The notes: generated by a model from the sequence alone, not told the origin. 36,740 bases of DNA from Psilocybe azurescens (GCA_023853785.1 JAJIRX010000923.1:1-36740); one strand, 5' to 3'. Numbered from the stretch's first letter, positions 24,343-35,632 are shown. Translations and numbers: made by a program.

Positions 24343-25174
24343 CCGTACCATCTCACTTGCTTGGTTTGCTGTCGGAGCTGTCTCTCTCTTCATTCTACCT
24401 CATCTCACTTATTCCTCAGTCTCGATCTCTCACATATCGCTTAACTTATTTGACAGATCTCTCTCTTTTGTTTGTTCTGACAACTGATTATTTATTTATT
24501 CTTTTACGCACCCACGACTCTAATCGAACCTCAACTATTTTTTTTATTTAATTGGCCTCTTCCCCTCTGTTCCTTTTTTCTTGTCTTTTCCGTTTGAGCT
24601 GGAGTTGTAGATTTCAATCGTGACTACTCTTCCAAGAAAAACAAAAAGTTTCTTTCTTTGCTATATATCTTATAACTACACACCCTTTGCTCTGCGTTAT
24701 CTGGATTTCTCTGTTCTTTTTCGTTTGTCAATTTTTATCTATTGTACAAGAACCGCCTGGTTTAATTAAGTACGTTCTCCTCTTTCCTCACATAAAATGA
24801 AGCAATATCATTATTTTCTTATGCATTCTTGTACTATTACAATCAATTCGTTCTCGCTCATTTCTTCTATCAGCCACGCGGAGAGTGCTTACTTTTGGAG
24901 GGTGAACTACAGGTCAGAACCGCCTACGATAAAAAAATCTCATCGTACACTGTTAGGCCTTTATCCGCTTTGAACCCATGCCCATTCGCTTCATAACCTG
25001 TTTGCATCCAGAACTGCAGGCTTGCTGAATCTTATGTACAGATCCTAAATGGCAGAAATTATCCATGACTTTGTATGTCATCTTTCTCCAAGGAAAGCTT
25101 GCTGCTCGAATATACGTCTTTGATGTTCTTCATGATGACTGGGAAGTGGTATAGACCGTTTGCACAACTCTACC
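24343..25174. other. 3' flank of Ste12, no gene
   Basis: T- and C-rich sequence, likely including the Ste12 3' UTR (poly-pyrimidine runs around 24360-24600). No coding frame is recognised. CpG content is ordinary up to about 25174. Confidence 0.5.
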
Positions 25175-25267
25175 GAGCATTTTGTTAGGTGTACTGCTTT
25201 CCCTTTGTGGAATATACATAGACTGCTGCAACATTGTACTGGACACAGGCATGTAAATAACATTTGG

Positions 25268-25775
25268 CATAGGTAATGTAGCACAACATAGGCTCTATCA
25301 TTGAAAAAGGCTGAGACCAGGCTGGGAATTTTTAAAATGGGGTGGGAATATGTCCAGAAACATGAATTATCATTGAAAAAGTGCATGCTGGGCCAGGGAA
25401 TCCTTGCAATAGGGCAGCAATATGTCCAGACAAGTGCCAGACATTGTAAACTGGGTTGGAAACATGAATTATTATTGAAAATAGTGCATACTGGGCCCAG
25501 AAATTTTTGAAATGGGGTGGGAATACATATGTCCGGAAACATGTATTATCATTGAAAAGTGCAGACCAGGCCTGGGAATTTTGATATAGGGCAGGAATAT
25601 GTCCAGACAAGTGCTAGACATGCTAAACTGGGTTGGAAATGTTTATTATTATTAAAAATTTTCAGACCAGGTCTGGGAATTTTTAAATGGGCTGGAAATA
25701 TGTCCCAACAGATGCCAAACATGGAATTATGAGTTGAGTAGGCACAGAAATGTATAAAATGATTTGTAAAATACT
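25268..25775 (+). repeat. Left arm of a fold-back inverted repeat built from tandem subunits
   Basis: About five subunits of alternately ~75 and ~103 bp carry recurring words: CATTGAAAAAG, TGCATGCTGGGCC, GGCAGGAATATGTCC and AAACTGGGTTGGAAA. The arm is matched in inverted orientation by 27230-27751. The innermost part is the clearest: AATTATGAGTTGAGTAGG (from 25731) against CCTACTCAACTCATAATT (near 27290). Two further diverged subunits lie at 26018-26175. Confidence 0.75.
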
Positions 25776-27229
25776 GTAGAACCTCCATTCTGTCTCAGTA
25801 CAGAAAGCAGAAGAATGCTGGCACCCCAGACTAGGCTTTAGGCGCTCCAAGTCCAATGAGCCCAACTGCAGGTGAAACAAAGTACTCATCAATCTTCTCT
25901 GGACATATTTGAAGTTTTCCTACACCCAGAAAACCCCATTTGCTGGAGACTTTCCCAGCAGACAGAATAAAGGAGATCACAGTCTGCCCCAGACAGTAAA
26001 AATTTCTCTTCAATACTCCAAAAACATGGATTATCATTGACAAAGACTCATGCTGGGTGTGGCAAAATTTAAATAGCCTGTAAACATGTCTGATCAAGTC
26101 AATATGGACTGAGCCTCAAAAACATGTCTAATTGATGCAAAATTGCTTTGACTGGGTGCAGAAACATGGAAAATATTCCACAATCATGTTATGTATAGTC
26201 AATGAGAAGACTCAGCTAATGTGCTGAAATGTAGAACACAGTCCAATGATCTTTTTGTACACTCATTCCCCTTTCAACTGCTCTGCCCTGTACTCTGTCT
26301 TATCACAATCTCTATACCTGGTCAGGGCTTGGAAGGATACAGGTTGGGGTGCACATGAGAGTGTAAATTTGGTTAGCAAGCTCATACTATTCTACCACCT
26401 GTCTTTTTCTCTATCTATACTTTTCCCTGGCAAGGTGTCAGTTAGTGAAATGAGTTGTGTAAATGAACTGCAAGTATGGGTGTTGAATGTGCATACATGG
26501 AGGAGAAAGCATGTGCAGTGCTTCTTGTTAGTTGTCATGCCTGCCTTCCCATTGCATGGATTCTAAAATTCATGTCAATCACTAAAAGGAGCTGACATAC
26601 ATTTCTGCTGATTGTTAACATTATTGAGCAGATTGACATGGATGCATACTTGATAAAATTATTGCTGGTTGGATACTGGTATTTAATGAAGACAAGAGTG
26701 CGGTTGCATTCAAAACAAAAACTGATACTGGTCATAAAAGTTACAGAGCAGATTGAGAAACAAGCAAGTAGCAGTCTGATTGTTAGTGCTGTTTGTAACT
26801 TGTGAAAGAAATTAGACAAAGAGTGGAATAACCTGGGAAAAAGTAAAAATCAGCTGCAGCTTGCAGCTTGAACTGAAATGACCAATATGTCTACAGTTAG
26901 GTTAATTAACACAGATAAAATGAGGTATTGATACTAATTGCAATAGCAGTCAGATACTATCAATTGTACAAGAACTTCCACCCCATTTTGCTTTTTAGAA
27001 TCATAATCTGTATGTCTGGAATAGTTTACAGACATTTATACATGTTTCAAGGCTCAGATACTCAAAATGCTTAAATAGCCAGTAAACACTGCTATTATTC
27101 CTTAGCTAGTTCTTGAGAATCTAATCTTCTCTCACTCAATATCGCTTGAACTTGCTGTTCTTGACTACTTGACTGTTGGCTTTATCCACGCATGTGAATA
27201 CAAGCCTGAAGTTGTAACATTATGAGTTT

Positions 27230-27751
27230 TTGTCAATGATAATCCATGTTTCTGGGGTATTTTACAAACCATTTTGTACATTTCCATACCTACTCAACTC
27301 ATAATTCCATGTTTGGCATCTGTTCAGACATATTTCCAGCCCATTTCAAAATTCCCAGACATGGCCTGAATTGTTTTCAATAATACACATTTCCAACCCA
27401 GTTTGCTATACCCAATATATATCCAGACATATTCCCAAGTGTGGTCTGTATTTTTCAAAGATAATTCATGTTTCTGACCTAGTTTACCATGTCCAGCATA
27501 TGTCCAGGCATATATTCAGCCCATTTAAAAACTCCTGGGCCTGGTCTGCACTTTGTCAATGATAATACATGTTTCTGGACATATTCCTGCCCCATTGGAA
27601 AAATTCCTGGGCCTGGCATGCACTATGTATTTTCAATAATAATTCATGTTTCTGATCTGGTTTACAATGTCCAGCACTTTTCTGGACATATTCCTGCCCC
27701 ATTGCAAAATTTACCACACCCAGCATGCACTATTCTCAATAATAATTCACT
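27230..27751 (-). repeat. Right arm of the fold-back inverted repeat
   Basis: Reverse-complement counterpart of the left arm, with TTTTCAATAATAATTCATG, GGACATATTCCTGCCCC and CCCAGCATGCACTATT recurring two or three times. The arms enclose about 1.45 kb that has no long open frame. Confidence 0.75.
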
Positions 27752-28279
27752 GTGCAACAGGCTCAGGCCACTCATAGAAATATGTCTGAAGATTGTGATG
27801 TTGAAATTGTCCTGGCTACTCTCATGCCCCCAGACAACAACTGGATCCAGGACCTGCTTGCAAACATGTCCAACAAAGATGAGGTAGAAATTGTGTCTGT
27901 GCTCTCTGCAATGCAGAGTCTTGTATGGGTGGCCTTGGAGAACATGTCTGATGATGATGAGGTGGAAGTTGTCTCATCAAAGAATATCTAGCTGCAAGTA
28001 TACAACACCCTTGTGAACATGTCAGACAACAGTGATGTTCAAATCATTGAAAACTCTGCCCAGTCTAACAAAGGTAGACCCAACACGTCCTCTCAAGATG
28101 TGGTAATGATGTCTGATAAAGATGAAGACCTAGTACATCACAATCCCTATCTCTACTCTCTGCCTCCTGATTCATCCAACAGTCAGTGCAGAGGGCAGCC
28201 AAATAAGAGAGTAAGGCAAACACAAAAGGTGTACCAGCCAGAAGACTTTGAGGACATGGATGATTCTTGGTTTGAGTAG
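27752..28279 (+). pseudogene. Repeat-containing acidic ORF with one in-frame stop
   Basis: One reading frame is open for 176 codons except for a TAG at 27989-27991. It contains four close copies of a motif N-M-S-x-x-x-[DE]-V-[EQ]-[IV]-[VI] starting at 27779, 27863, 27941 and 28016, and a weaker fifth near 28106, spaced 25-30 residues apart. The hydrophobic cores VEIV, VEIV, VEVV and VQII beside acidic and Ser residues have the form of SUMO-interacting motifs (V/I-x-V/I-V/I). The C-terminus ends in EDFEDMDDSWFE. I do not recognise the protein. It begins directly at the right fold-back arm and may be cargo of the element or the tail of a captured gene. Confidence 0.45.
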
Positions 28280-28355
28280 ATTAGGGGTTTTTCAGTATGT
28301 ATATTTTGGACAATGCAATGCTACTGTGGCTTCAGACTGGTTTTTGAAGTCACTG

Positions 28356-28480
28356 AGAATTAGTGCAGAATGGCAAAAACAAACACCAAGAGTCCAGGTC
28401 AGCAAATGACTGATTCTCAGAGTTGCTGAGAATTAATGCAGAATAGCCAAAACAAATGCCAAGGGTCCAGGTCTGGGTTC
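28356..28480. repeat. Imperfect direct duplication
   Basis: CTGAGAATTAGTGCAGAAT... and CTGAGAATTAATGCAGAAT... repeat for about 48 bp each, offset by roughly 75 bp, with mostly transition differences, ending in GTCCAGGTC both times. Confidence 0.65.
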
Positions 28481-28689
28481 AGGCCCAGGTTGGCAGATGT
28501 TCTGTCAACTGCTGGGTTGCAATATCACTGCTACGCCATTATAAAAAGCAAATTACATGGTTCAATCCCTGGACCTCATAGTATAACACCTCTGCAATAC
28601 CAATGCACAAACAGCTGCAACACTAAGATATATTTTGTGTTGTTTTTGATCTGATTATAACCATAGTCCCAAGCAGCATTGATGCTGCC

Positions 28690-28775
28690 AACTGGACCAC
28701 AAAAGCTAATTGTGGGATTCAAACCCTAGTGTCTACATAGCTCTCCAAGCCACAAACCACTATACTATCAGCCTT
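28690..28775 (-). repeat. tRNA-derived SINE-like fragment
   Basis: On the minus strand there is an A-box-like TAGTATAGTGGTTTGTGGC followed about 35 bp later by a B-box-like GGGTTTGAATCCC. The A box resembles that of tRNA-Asp/Glu. Acceptor pairing is missing, so it is not a functional tRNA but fits the head of a SINE or a decayed tRNA copy. Another B-box-like GGTTCAATCCCTGG lies at about 28559 on the plus strand. Confidence 0.5.
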
Positions 28776-29086
28776 ACAGAATACATATGTAACCACCATA
28801 TATGTTGCATGCCTGAAATTCAAGACAGATACCATTTTGGGGGCAACATTCAGGGCAGCATTCAGGGCAGGACCAGGTGGGTACACTTTCTATACTTACT
28901 ACATCATTTGGCACAAATTCTGTCAATTTTAAGTTTTGGCTGCACAGAAATGGCATTTGGACCCAAAAAAGTTTCAGGTAGGGAGAAATATTTCTGGAGT
29001 CCAGGGCAGGTCTGGGAAATGGGGCAGTGCAGGTGATATACCCTAGCCAACCAGCCAGCTATGGCACATTCATTGTAATTACTGAA

Positions 29087-29220
29087 TCATATGATATGGT
29101 ACAGTGTAGATTTCTGTTTAAGGCTAAAGCAACATTCAGCAGCTCAGAGGGACCACTGAACCCATATGATATGCAACACTGTAATTGTCCTTTTTACCAT
29201 ATGATATGTTACAATGGTAC
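29087..29220. repeat. Three copies of a CATATGATATG element
   Basis: CATATGATATGGTACAGTG, CATATGATATGCAACACTG and CATATGATATGTTACAATG occur within about 130 bp, spaced roughly 75 and 35 bp. Confidence 0.6.
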
Positions 29221-29325
29221 ATATCTAGCTGGTATGTGCTCTTTCTTCCTCACATTCACTCCAGTCACTCCTTATTTGTCAGATCAAGGTCAGAAAGCTG
29301 ATGGCACTTAAACACACAGATTAGA

Positions 29326-29839
29326 TTGAACGCCAAACCAAACCTTCACAGGTTTAGTGGAGTCGCATTCTGACTACATTTCAAAAACAGAATACCTGCA
29401 CGATCAGGCAAGCCTCATAGTTCATTGCAATTGATAGCTGTTATTGACCAATCCCCCAGCTAGTAGCGTAATAGTCAGGGGACATGATCATAGAAAGCAA
29501 CAATTTAAACACTTCCAAATTCTTCCCATGATTCAGTCAGTAGGTTCTTTTCAAGCTACGTTCTTCGCCAGTGATAATCTTTCTTCTGTTCCCAGAATAG
29601 CCCACGTTATACGTGCCACCTAAACCCCACCGCCGACCCCCATCTCTGTCGCTCACTTCTGCCAGCAAACCGCAAACAAACATAGTTTGATATTCACCAT
29701 GACAAACTGACATATGAGTCCGTTATAATCAACCGCCACTCTGATGCTAGGGACTAATATGCAAGTCAGGAGGCATTTTCGGAGAGCAATGATACCATTT
29801 AAGTGCTCTGCTTCCTGGTTACTGTGTGGATAGATCATC
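29326..29839. other. Intergenic right flank of the inserted block
   Basis: Normal CpG content resumes here. No gene is recognised. Confidence 0.4.
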
Positions 29840-30070
29840 ATGGAGGCACCTGTTAAAACTCTCGTAGCGGGAATAGAAGTGAAAGATCATCTTTCTGGTA
29901 GAGTGATATTCCTCACGGTCTTTCTAAAGCAAGAAGCTGATTCACACACACTGTCGGAAAGCATTCAAACATGGAAACCAATTAACGAAGTTATTCTCCT
30001 CCACATGACATCGAATGATGATGGATATTATTACGCAGTATCCAGGGAAAAGATTTGTGAACGACTATGA
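29840..30070 (+). CDS. Small hypothetical protein
   Basis: An ATG-started frame of 76 codons with balanced composition (MEAPVKTLVAGIEVKDHLSG, then VIFLTVFLKQEADSHTLS, ending AVSREKICERL). No domain, signal peptide or intron signal is recognised. It could be a small gene, a 5' fragment of a dead gene, or chance. Confidence 0.25.
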   Translation: MEAPVKTLVAGIEVKDHLSGRVIFLTVFLKQEADSHTLSESIQTWKPINEVILLHMTSNDDGYYYAVSREKICERL

Positions 30071-30127
30071 CTGCAAATAGATTGCATATGATTACCGAGG
30101 CGGGTACATTCAGGCTTGTTCATTCGC

Positions 30128-30143
30128 ATCCCATATAAACCCC
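30128..30143 (+). promoter_or_regulatory. TATA-like box of the TPR-CHAT gene
   Basis: CCCATATAAACCCCTC lies about 80 bp before the proposed start at 30218, a normal TATA-to-ATG distance for a fungal gene with a short leader. Confidence 0.4.
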
Positions 30144-30217
30144 TCTTCATCACTCCAGGCACTTCATATTCGGCACCTATACTCTTTCGCCTTCTCGTTA
30201 TTACCACTCTATTCAAT

Positions 30218-33200
30218 ATGTCTACGCCTGGTGAGATAATGGATAGAGAAGAATCCGATACGACGGAAAACATGTATGCCCAACACCTAGCAAACTTACA
30301 CACTCAACGTGCTAACATATTCTTCTGAATACAGTTCTGAGGGCCCAGTCAATACAGAAACAGCACTACCTGACGAAATCCCAACTACTACCCCATCATT
30401 TTCAGCTCTACTGCTGCTCGCCCAAAAGTTGCTTGTACCTCCCAAAGAAGACATCAAGGAGACAACAGAAGAGTCGACTATGCTGACTGATTTTCAAGTT
30501 CCTGTATCTCCTGCGTCAAAGAATTCACCAGAAGATATGCTAGCCGATATAATAAAGTATGTGACGGTAAGAGAAACTTTGTACTAATGTACGATAGGGA
30601 TCCCCAGTCTGAAGCCACATTCATTTTTAGATACTCAGGGACAGTGTCGATTTGATTCCTATCAAGGACGAGGAAGCGCCTACTTCGACGTTGCCTATCG
30701 GCCACATAGCTAGATATAACGCCGATGTGCGGACATACAACGTGAAGGATGCAGCTAAAAAGTCAATCACAAATTTCATCGATCAGTTAGACCAACTTGG
30801 CAAAATATTCGGTGTTTTAGACGCTCTCAACGCGATCGACTACAATTATGCTGCCATAGTATCCTCGTCCAATGACCCCCAGGAGTATCTGCCACTTCGT
30901 CGAATGCCCCTTCCTCTTCATTGTCCTCTACAGACAGTCGAACGAAAGAGGAAAATATAATCAAAATTTTGCACTATCATTATTCAAGTATTTTTAGCAT
31001 CTTAGAACAGTCGCCAGCCACTTCATTCCGACGTCACTTCCTAACCGACGAGATTTTTCTCAGATTTAGTATTCACAATTCTCGACAACATCTTATAACT
31101 CTTCCCGAGAATCATATAACCTATCCATCTTGCTTATCAGCAATGGGTCTCTTGATGTTCCACTTATACGAAGTCACCTGGGAAAACACGACACTCGAAA
31201 ATGGCTTGTTAATCAGCGCGATGGCATTGTCAAAGTGGCCGGCCCTTCCGACCTACACAATGGTAACGACGAGCGCAACGATACACACGGCATTGTCGTG
31301 TGGACTGCGGTTGATAGCTCGGAGAGACGGAGATGTCGGCCATATAGAAAATGCTCTGGGATCTCTCAGAACGGTATGGGATGGATACAAAGATCTGCCA
31401 GATCAGTCTCCAGAGATGGGCACTAGTAGGCGATCTTTGCGGGAAGAGTTAGGGATGTGCTTGTTGGAGCATTATCGGCTTTCAGGTCAACTAGAGCATC
31501 TGAATCAATCAATCGAACATCTCCAGGCCCTCCTACACCACATGAAGGATAATAACCATACACCAGAACAGCCCATTATATCAAATCTTGGCATGGCTTA
31601 CCTGTCTCGATTTTTGCACTGTGGAGATGTGGAAGACTTGGATCGAGCTCTGTATCTGGGACAGCCGTCTGTTCCCATTTTTGACGATGATGACAGCGCA
31701 GCTATTAATTATCTATTTGCAATGACCCTGGCCGAGCGCTTCAAAATGACATTGGATACTCCTGACTTGGATAAAGCCATTCAACACTGCCGTAACGCGA
31801 TTTCTCTTGTCCGCCCATTTCACCCTCTTCTTCACCAATACCGATCTTCCCTTGCGTGCATACTTTACGCCCGCTACGAGGCTCATAAACTCGGTGAAGA
31901 CCTACAGTCTGCTTTGGAAGTAATCGACGCTGCCGTCACCGATGATACTACGAATCACCCTGGACAATATATGTATGTTCCATCCAAGGCGATTCAAGGT
32001 TACTTGCTTTCCGTGAGGGGGAAAGCACTGGTGACCTTGCTGCGATTGAGAATGGTATTAGTCTAATCTCTAGAGCACGGAGGGATTATTTTGGACCAGT
32101 CTATCTCGAATCACATATCGAAAACTATCTATCCAACGCCTTTCTTTACCTTTTCCGTGCCAAGAAAGACAGTGCCGACTTAGAGACCGCTGTTCATCAT
32201 GCATCTTTAGCCTTCGAAAAGGCGCCGGATAATTCACCGTATCGGTTCAAATATGGCCTGAACCTGGGAAATCTCTTATTTCAACTGCATCAGTCCAGTA
32301 AATCATCTCAGTGTGACGATGCCTTGGCTTTATTTCGCTTCGTGTCTATGTCGTCGACATTCCCTTCAATTCGACTAGAGGCTGCACTTCAATGGGCAAA
32401 CGCCGCAGAGGCATCTAATTATGAATACCAGGTTGCCCACGATGCATTGGCTATGGCGCTGGACATCATACCGTTATTGGCGTCATTGGAGCACCGCATG
32501 CCTGTTCAGTACAAAATATTATCTTCTCAGAAATGCGCAATTCCTATCAGGGCCGCCGCATACTCCATAGATGAGGAGATATAATCAAGTCCATCCACTA
32601 TCTCGAAAAAGGTAGAAACATTATGTGGGCGCAAGCATTGAATTTACGAGCTGGATATATGCTTTCAAGAGGGGACGAAAGAGAGCGCGAATTCAAACTT
32701 CTTTCAAGACGTCTTTCCAACATGCGCCATGGGGAGTCATTAATCCCATCGAGCAGCGAGAAACTTGAAGAAAACATCCGACATCTTCCTCCTGATCACT
32801 TTAGTAGGATTCCGCCCGAAATTTCGAGTGTGCTAGGCAGGGTTATTGGTATATATCGAGACAACTACTCAATATTGGTACAGCAGCAAGGCACCAACAA
32901 AACCAATCAATTTTTGACCAGTTTTAAAGAACACAGGGGCCAGGCCAGGGATTTGTTCCTTGACTCTTCAGTGCACAGTTCAGCGAAGAGGTGGCACGAA
33001 CTAATCTCAACGTTTCCCGATCTCCAAGAATCACTTTACTTCTCAGAAAAACAACGAGCCGATCTGATGCGCATTGTTACCAAAGGTCCTATTATCATTA
33101 TCAACGCCCATGGTATACGCTGCGATGCGATCATCGTCAGCGCACGGTCAGAAGCCGTTGACGTCAGCTTCACCCACCTTCACCTACCTGATATATCGGG

Positions 33201-34137
33201 GGACGAGATCCAAGCCTGGGCAGAGACACTTCGCGAAGGGATGAATAGTTTTTATGTGGGAGATATTCCATTACCCCAATACGAGAGCAATTACCTCGTC
33301 CCAATTCTTCGTGGCTTGTGGAAAGGATTAGCTTGTCCGATATTGGATCACCTAAGACAAATTGGCGATGTGAAGCGCGTCTGGTGGTACCCCACAGGCC
33401 CACTCATGTTTCTTCCAATCCATGCCGCATCTCCGTGTGAGGAGGACAAGCCTGGTCTTTTGGATCTCCTCATTTCATCCTATGTTCCATCACTTCACTC
33501 CCTCATCCGTGCGTCGAAGTCTCCTCAGCTCCCATTGAAGGTTCTGGCTGTCGGACTTCCTGATACACCTGGATTTTCTTCCTTAAAATACGTCGACAAA
33601 GAGATGAAGGAACTGAAGAAGCACTTTCGAGGAAGCCCGGACAGTCTGGTTACCTTGATTGGAGAGGAAGCGAATATTTATCCAGTTATCAACTCACTGC
33701 CCGATTACACTGGGCTGCATTTCTCGTGCCATGCGTACCAAGACGAAGAATATCCTTTTAATAGCTCATTCTTTCTTCACAATGGACCGTTAAAGCTTTC
33801 GAAGCTGATTGACGTTGATCTTTCTCGCGTGCAGTTCGCATTCTTGTCCGCGTGTTTGACTTCTGCTGGGGACACGAACCTTCCGGACGAGTGCATCCAC
33901 CTTGCAGCAGGGATGCAATTTGCTGGTGTGCGCTCTGTGGTTGCCACAATGTCAAGCGTGGACGATAAATTGGCGGCAGGCATGGCGTCCAAGGTTTATG
34001 GATATTTGCTACGGAATGGAATCGAAAACGCGGATCCGACGGAAACCGCAGAGGCGTTATTCGAGGCGATCAAGGAGACGAGAAAAAGAAAGATTCCTCT
34101 GGCGTATGTTGTTCCTTATATTCATCTGGGTATTTGA
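30218..34137 (+). CDS. TPR-CHAT protein (caspase-like CHAT protease domain)
   Basis: Large protein of about 1,245 residues: an N-terminal low-complexity region, a short helical segment (FIDQLDQLGKIFGVLDALNA), a long series of TPR-like helices (for example LEHYRLSGQLEHLNQSIEHL and DLDKAIQHCRNAISLV), and a C-terminal CHAT domain. The presumed catalytic His is in HFSCHA (codon at 33730) and the Cys in FLSACLT (codon at 33853), followed by DECIHLAAGMQFAGVRSVVA, which fits the CHAT core. Exons: 30218-30273, 30335-30566, 30631-30884 and 30938-34137; the first two introns are well supported, the third (53 nt) is inferred from frame. Two one-base frame losses remain, at a five-G run near 32018 and at about 32580-32588; conserved TPR sequence resumes after each. 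Such proteins are numerous in mushrooms. Protease activity and substrate are inferred from family only. Confidence 0.85.
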
Positions 34138-34974
34138 TTTTTGGTTATGGATGCGTATTTGAATATTTATTGTTGCATCGTTGAATTCGCAGTATTAATT
34201 TGTAAAAGTGAAATAAGAGTTACACGCTATATGTAGAATGACCATTCGAATTTACATCAACGAACATAACACATCTTGAGTCTCTACCTCGTAGATCATA
34301 TGTATATGAACCTATAGCGGATTCAGAAGGGACGACGGCCCTTTCGTTGACCATCACATTTGGGACGATGCCCCATAGAGCCGGCGAAGTAAACAAACTG
34401 CCTCTACGGGAATAAAAATAGATTATGCACACGCACTTCAGCCAGCTAACGAAATAGGTGGATCCTAGTCATTGTCAGTGGGGCCGCGGATATAAGATTT
34501 TTCGTGGAGCAGTATGAACCTGGGATTGCCAGAGGCACCTATGAAGCGCGATCAGTCGAAAAGCCAATATGATTTGTCCTTTCTCCCCAAGGGACTATTC
34601 AAAACGCCTGAAAGTACCCGGTGGATTATTTAGCTAATTATTCGTCCTCTTCGTCAATTCTCGAACTGGATTTCGACGATGAGACTCAATCGACGTCGAA
34701 GAAGAATGTGCCCTAGGAATTAGACAAAGTGTAAAGACTAGTAACGTATCCACATATATTCGCCCTGAAGTCAATAAAATATGTTTTCAGTCTTGTAGGG
34801 TTCTCAACGAATTCTCAGAAGATTTAATGTCATTATCAGCACAGGGAGTTGAGTGCCCAATCGAAGACAGAGACTGGTGACCGACACTGGGCCGATGGGT
34901 GTAAATGTCTGAGTTTCTCCGGCCTGGTCTAGGTTTTACTGAAATCTGGAGCTTGAACTTCATAATGCATAATA
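34138..34974. other. Intergenic, no gene recognised
   Basis: Downstream flank of the TPR-CHAT gene. Short frames only. Confidence 0.45.
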
Positions 34975-35632
34975 GAACTACCTCGCTCACGAAAGTAAAC
35001 AACTTAGTGCCAACAGTGTTGAAAGTCTCGTGCGGATAAGGTGACCATCTTCAGATGTTCAGGCTGCCAAATTGCCCTATATTGTGTATGTGCCCCAGTT
35101 CTCGGTGAGCATTTAAGAAAATTGGTCACATAGAGTAACGAAAGTGAGAAGGCGGCATGGTCAAGACATAAGGCGATATGTAGGCACAATTCGTCAGATC
35201 AGGCCGGGATGGCAATCACGACCAGTGTAACACACAGACGCAAAAGCGGCTGCGCGCATTCTGTACCAAACGCATCGCCCTTGATCCTACTCGAAATACA
35301 CGCGAGCTGGCGCTCACAACGGTCATGCCTGTCCGGAATGAGGCGCGCTCGGAGAAAGCGTTCCTCGCTGCAGACGCCGATGTTGTTTCCTTTGGTAAAG
35401 AACGGGAGATGAGTTTCGCAGTCAGCTGAAGGCATATGAGAAAGAGGTGAACCAAATCGGAGTATCAATTGCATTTTGGTGGTGGTGTGCGACATTGTCG
35501 TTTGTCCAAAATATTTGCCCCGTTGGCTTCACCGATAAAAATTATCAGATGGAAATCAGTCGCCCGTGGAAATGACCTTTACTGGACACACTGAACAGCG
35601 GTGTTGTACAATAATCGATTCCTCTTTCGAAA
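34975..35632 (+). pseudogene. Degenerate tandem copy of the MYND-finger gene
   Basis: Nearly the whole length aligns to the gene at 35836-36545 in the same orientation, offset by about 0.9 kb: GTCTCGTGCGGATAAGGTGA, TTCAGGCTGCCA, AACGGTCATGCCTGTCC, TGGTGGTGTGCGACATTG and CAGCGGTGTTGT are shared. The start codon is lost. The Trp codon after the first CxxC pair is TGA instead of TGG, the intron region is altered and further indels break the frame, including a deleted stretch between the finger and the C-terminal domain. It cannot encode the protein. Confidence 0.85.

Larger units (their letters stand above)
25175..29325. mobile_element. CpG-depleted, AT-rich inserted block
   Basis: By eye I count only about seven CG dinucleotides between 25201 and 29320, against several per 60 bp in the adjacent Ste12 exons and ordinary levels on both flanks. 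The change is abrupt on each side (last normal CG near 25174, first near 29328). The block contains a fold-back inverted repeat, a degenerate ORF with internal repeats, small tandem duplications and a tRNA-derived piece. This is what a long-methylated, decayed transposable element looks like. I find no transposase, reverse transcriptase or clear target-site duplication, so its class is unknown. Confidence 0.65.

Noticed and set aside
25801..27200. A transposase or reverse transcriptase gene in the loop of the fold-back element
   Set aside because: No frame longer than about 110 codons and no recognisable catalytic motif on either strand.
30885..30937. A frame change in the TPR-CHAT gene read as an indel
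   Set aside because: A 53-nt GT...CAG intron with a pyrimidine-rich end fits all phases, so no error is needed here.
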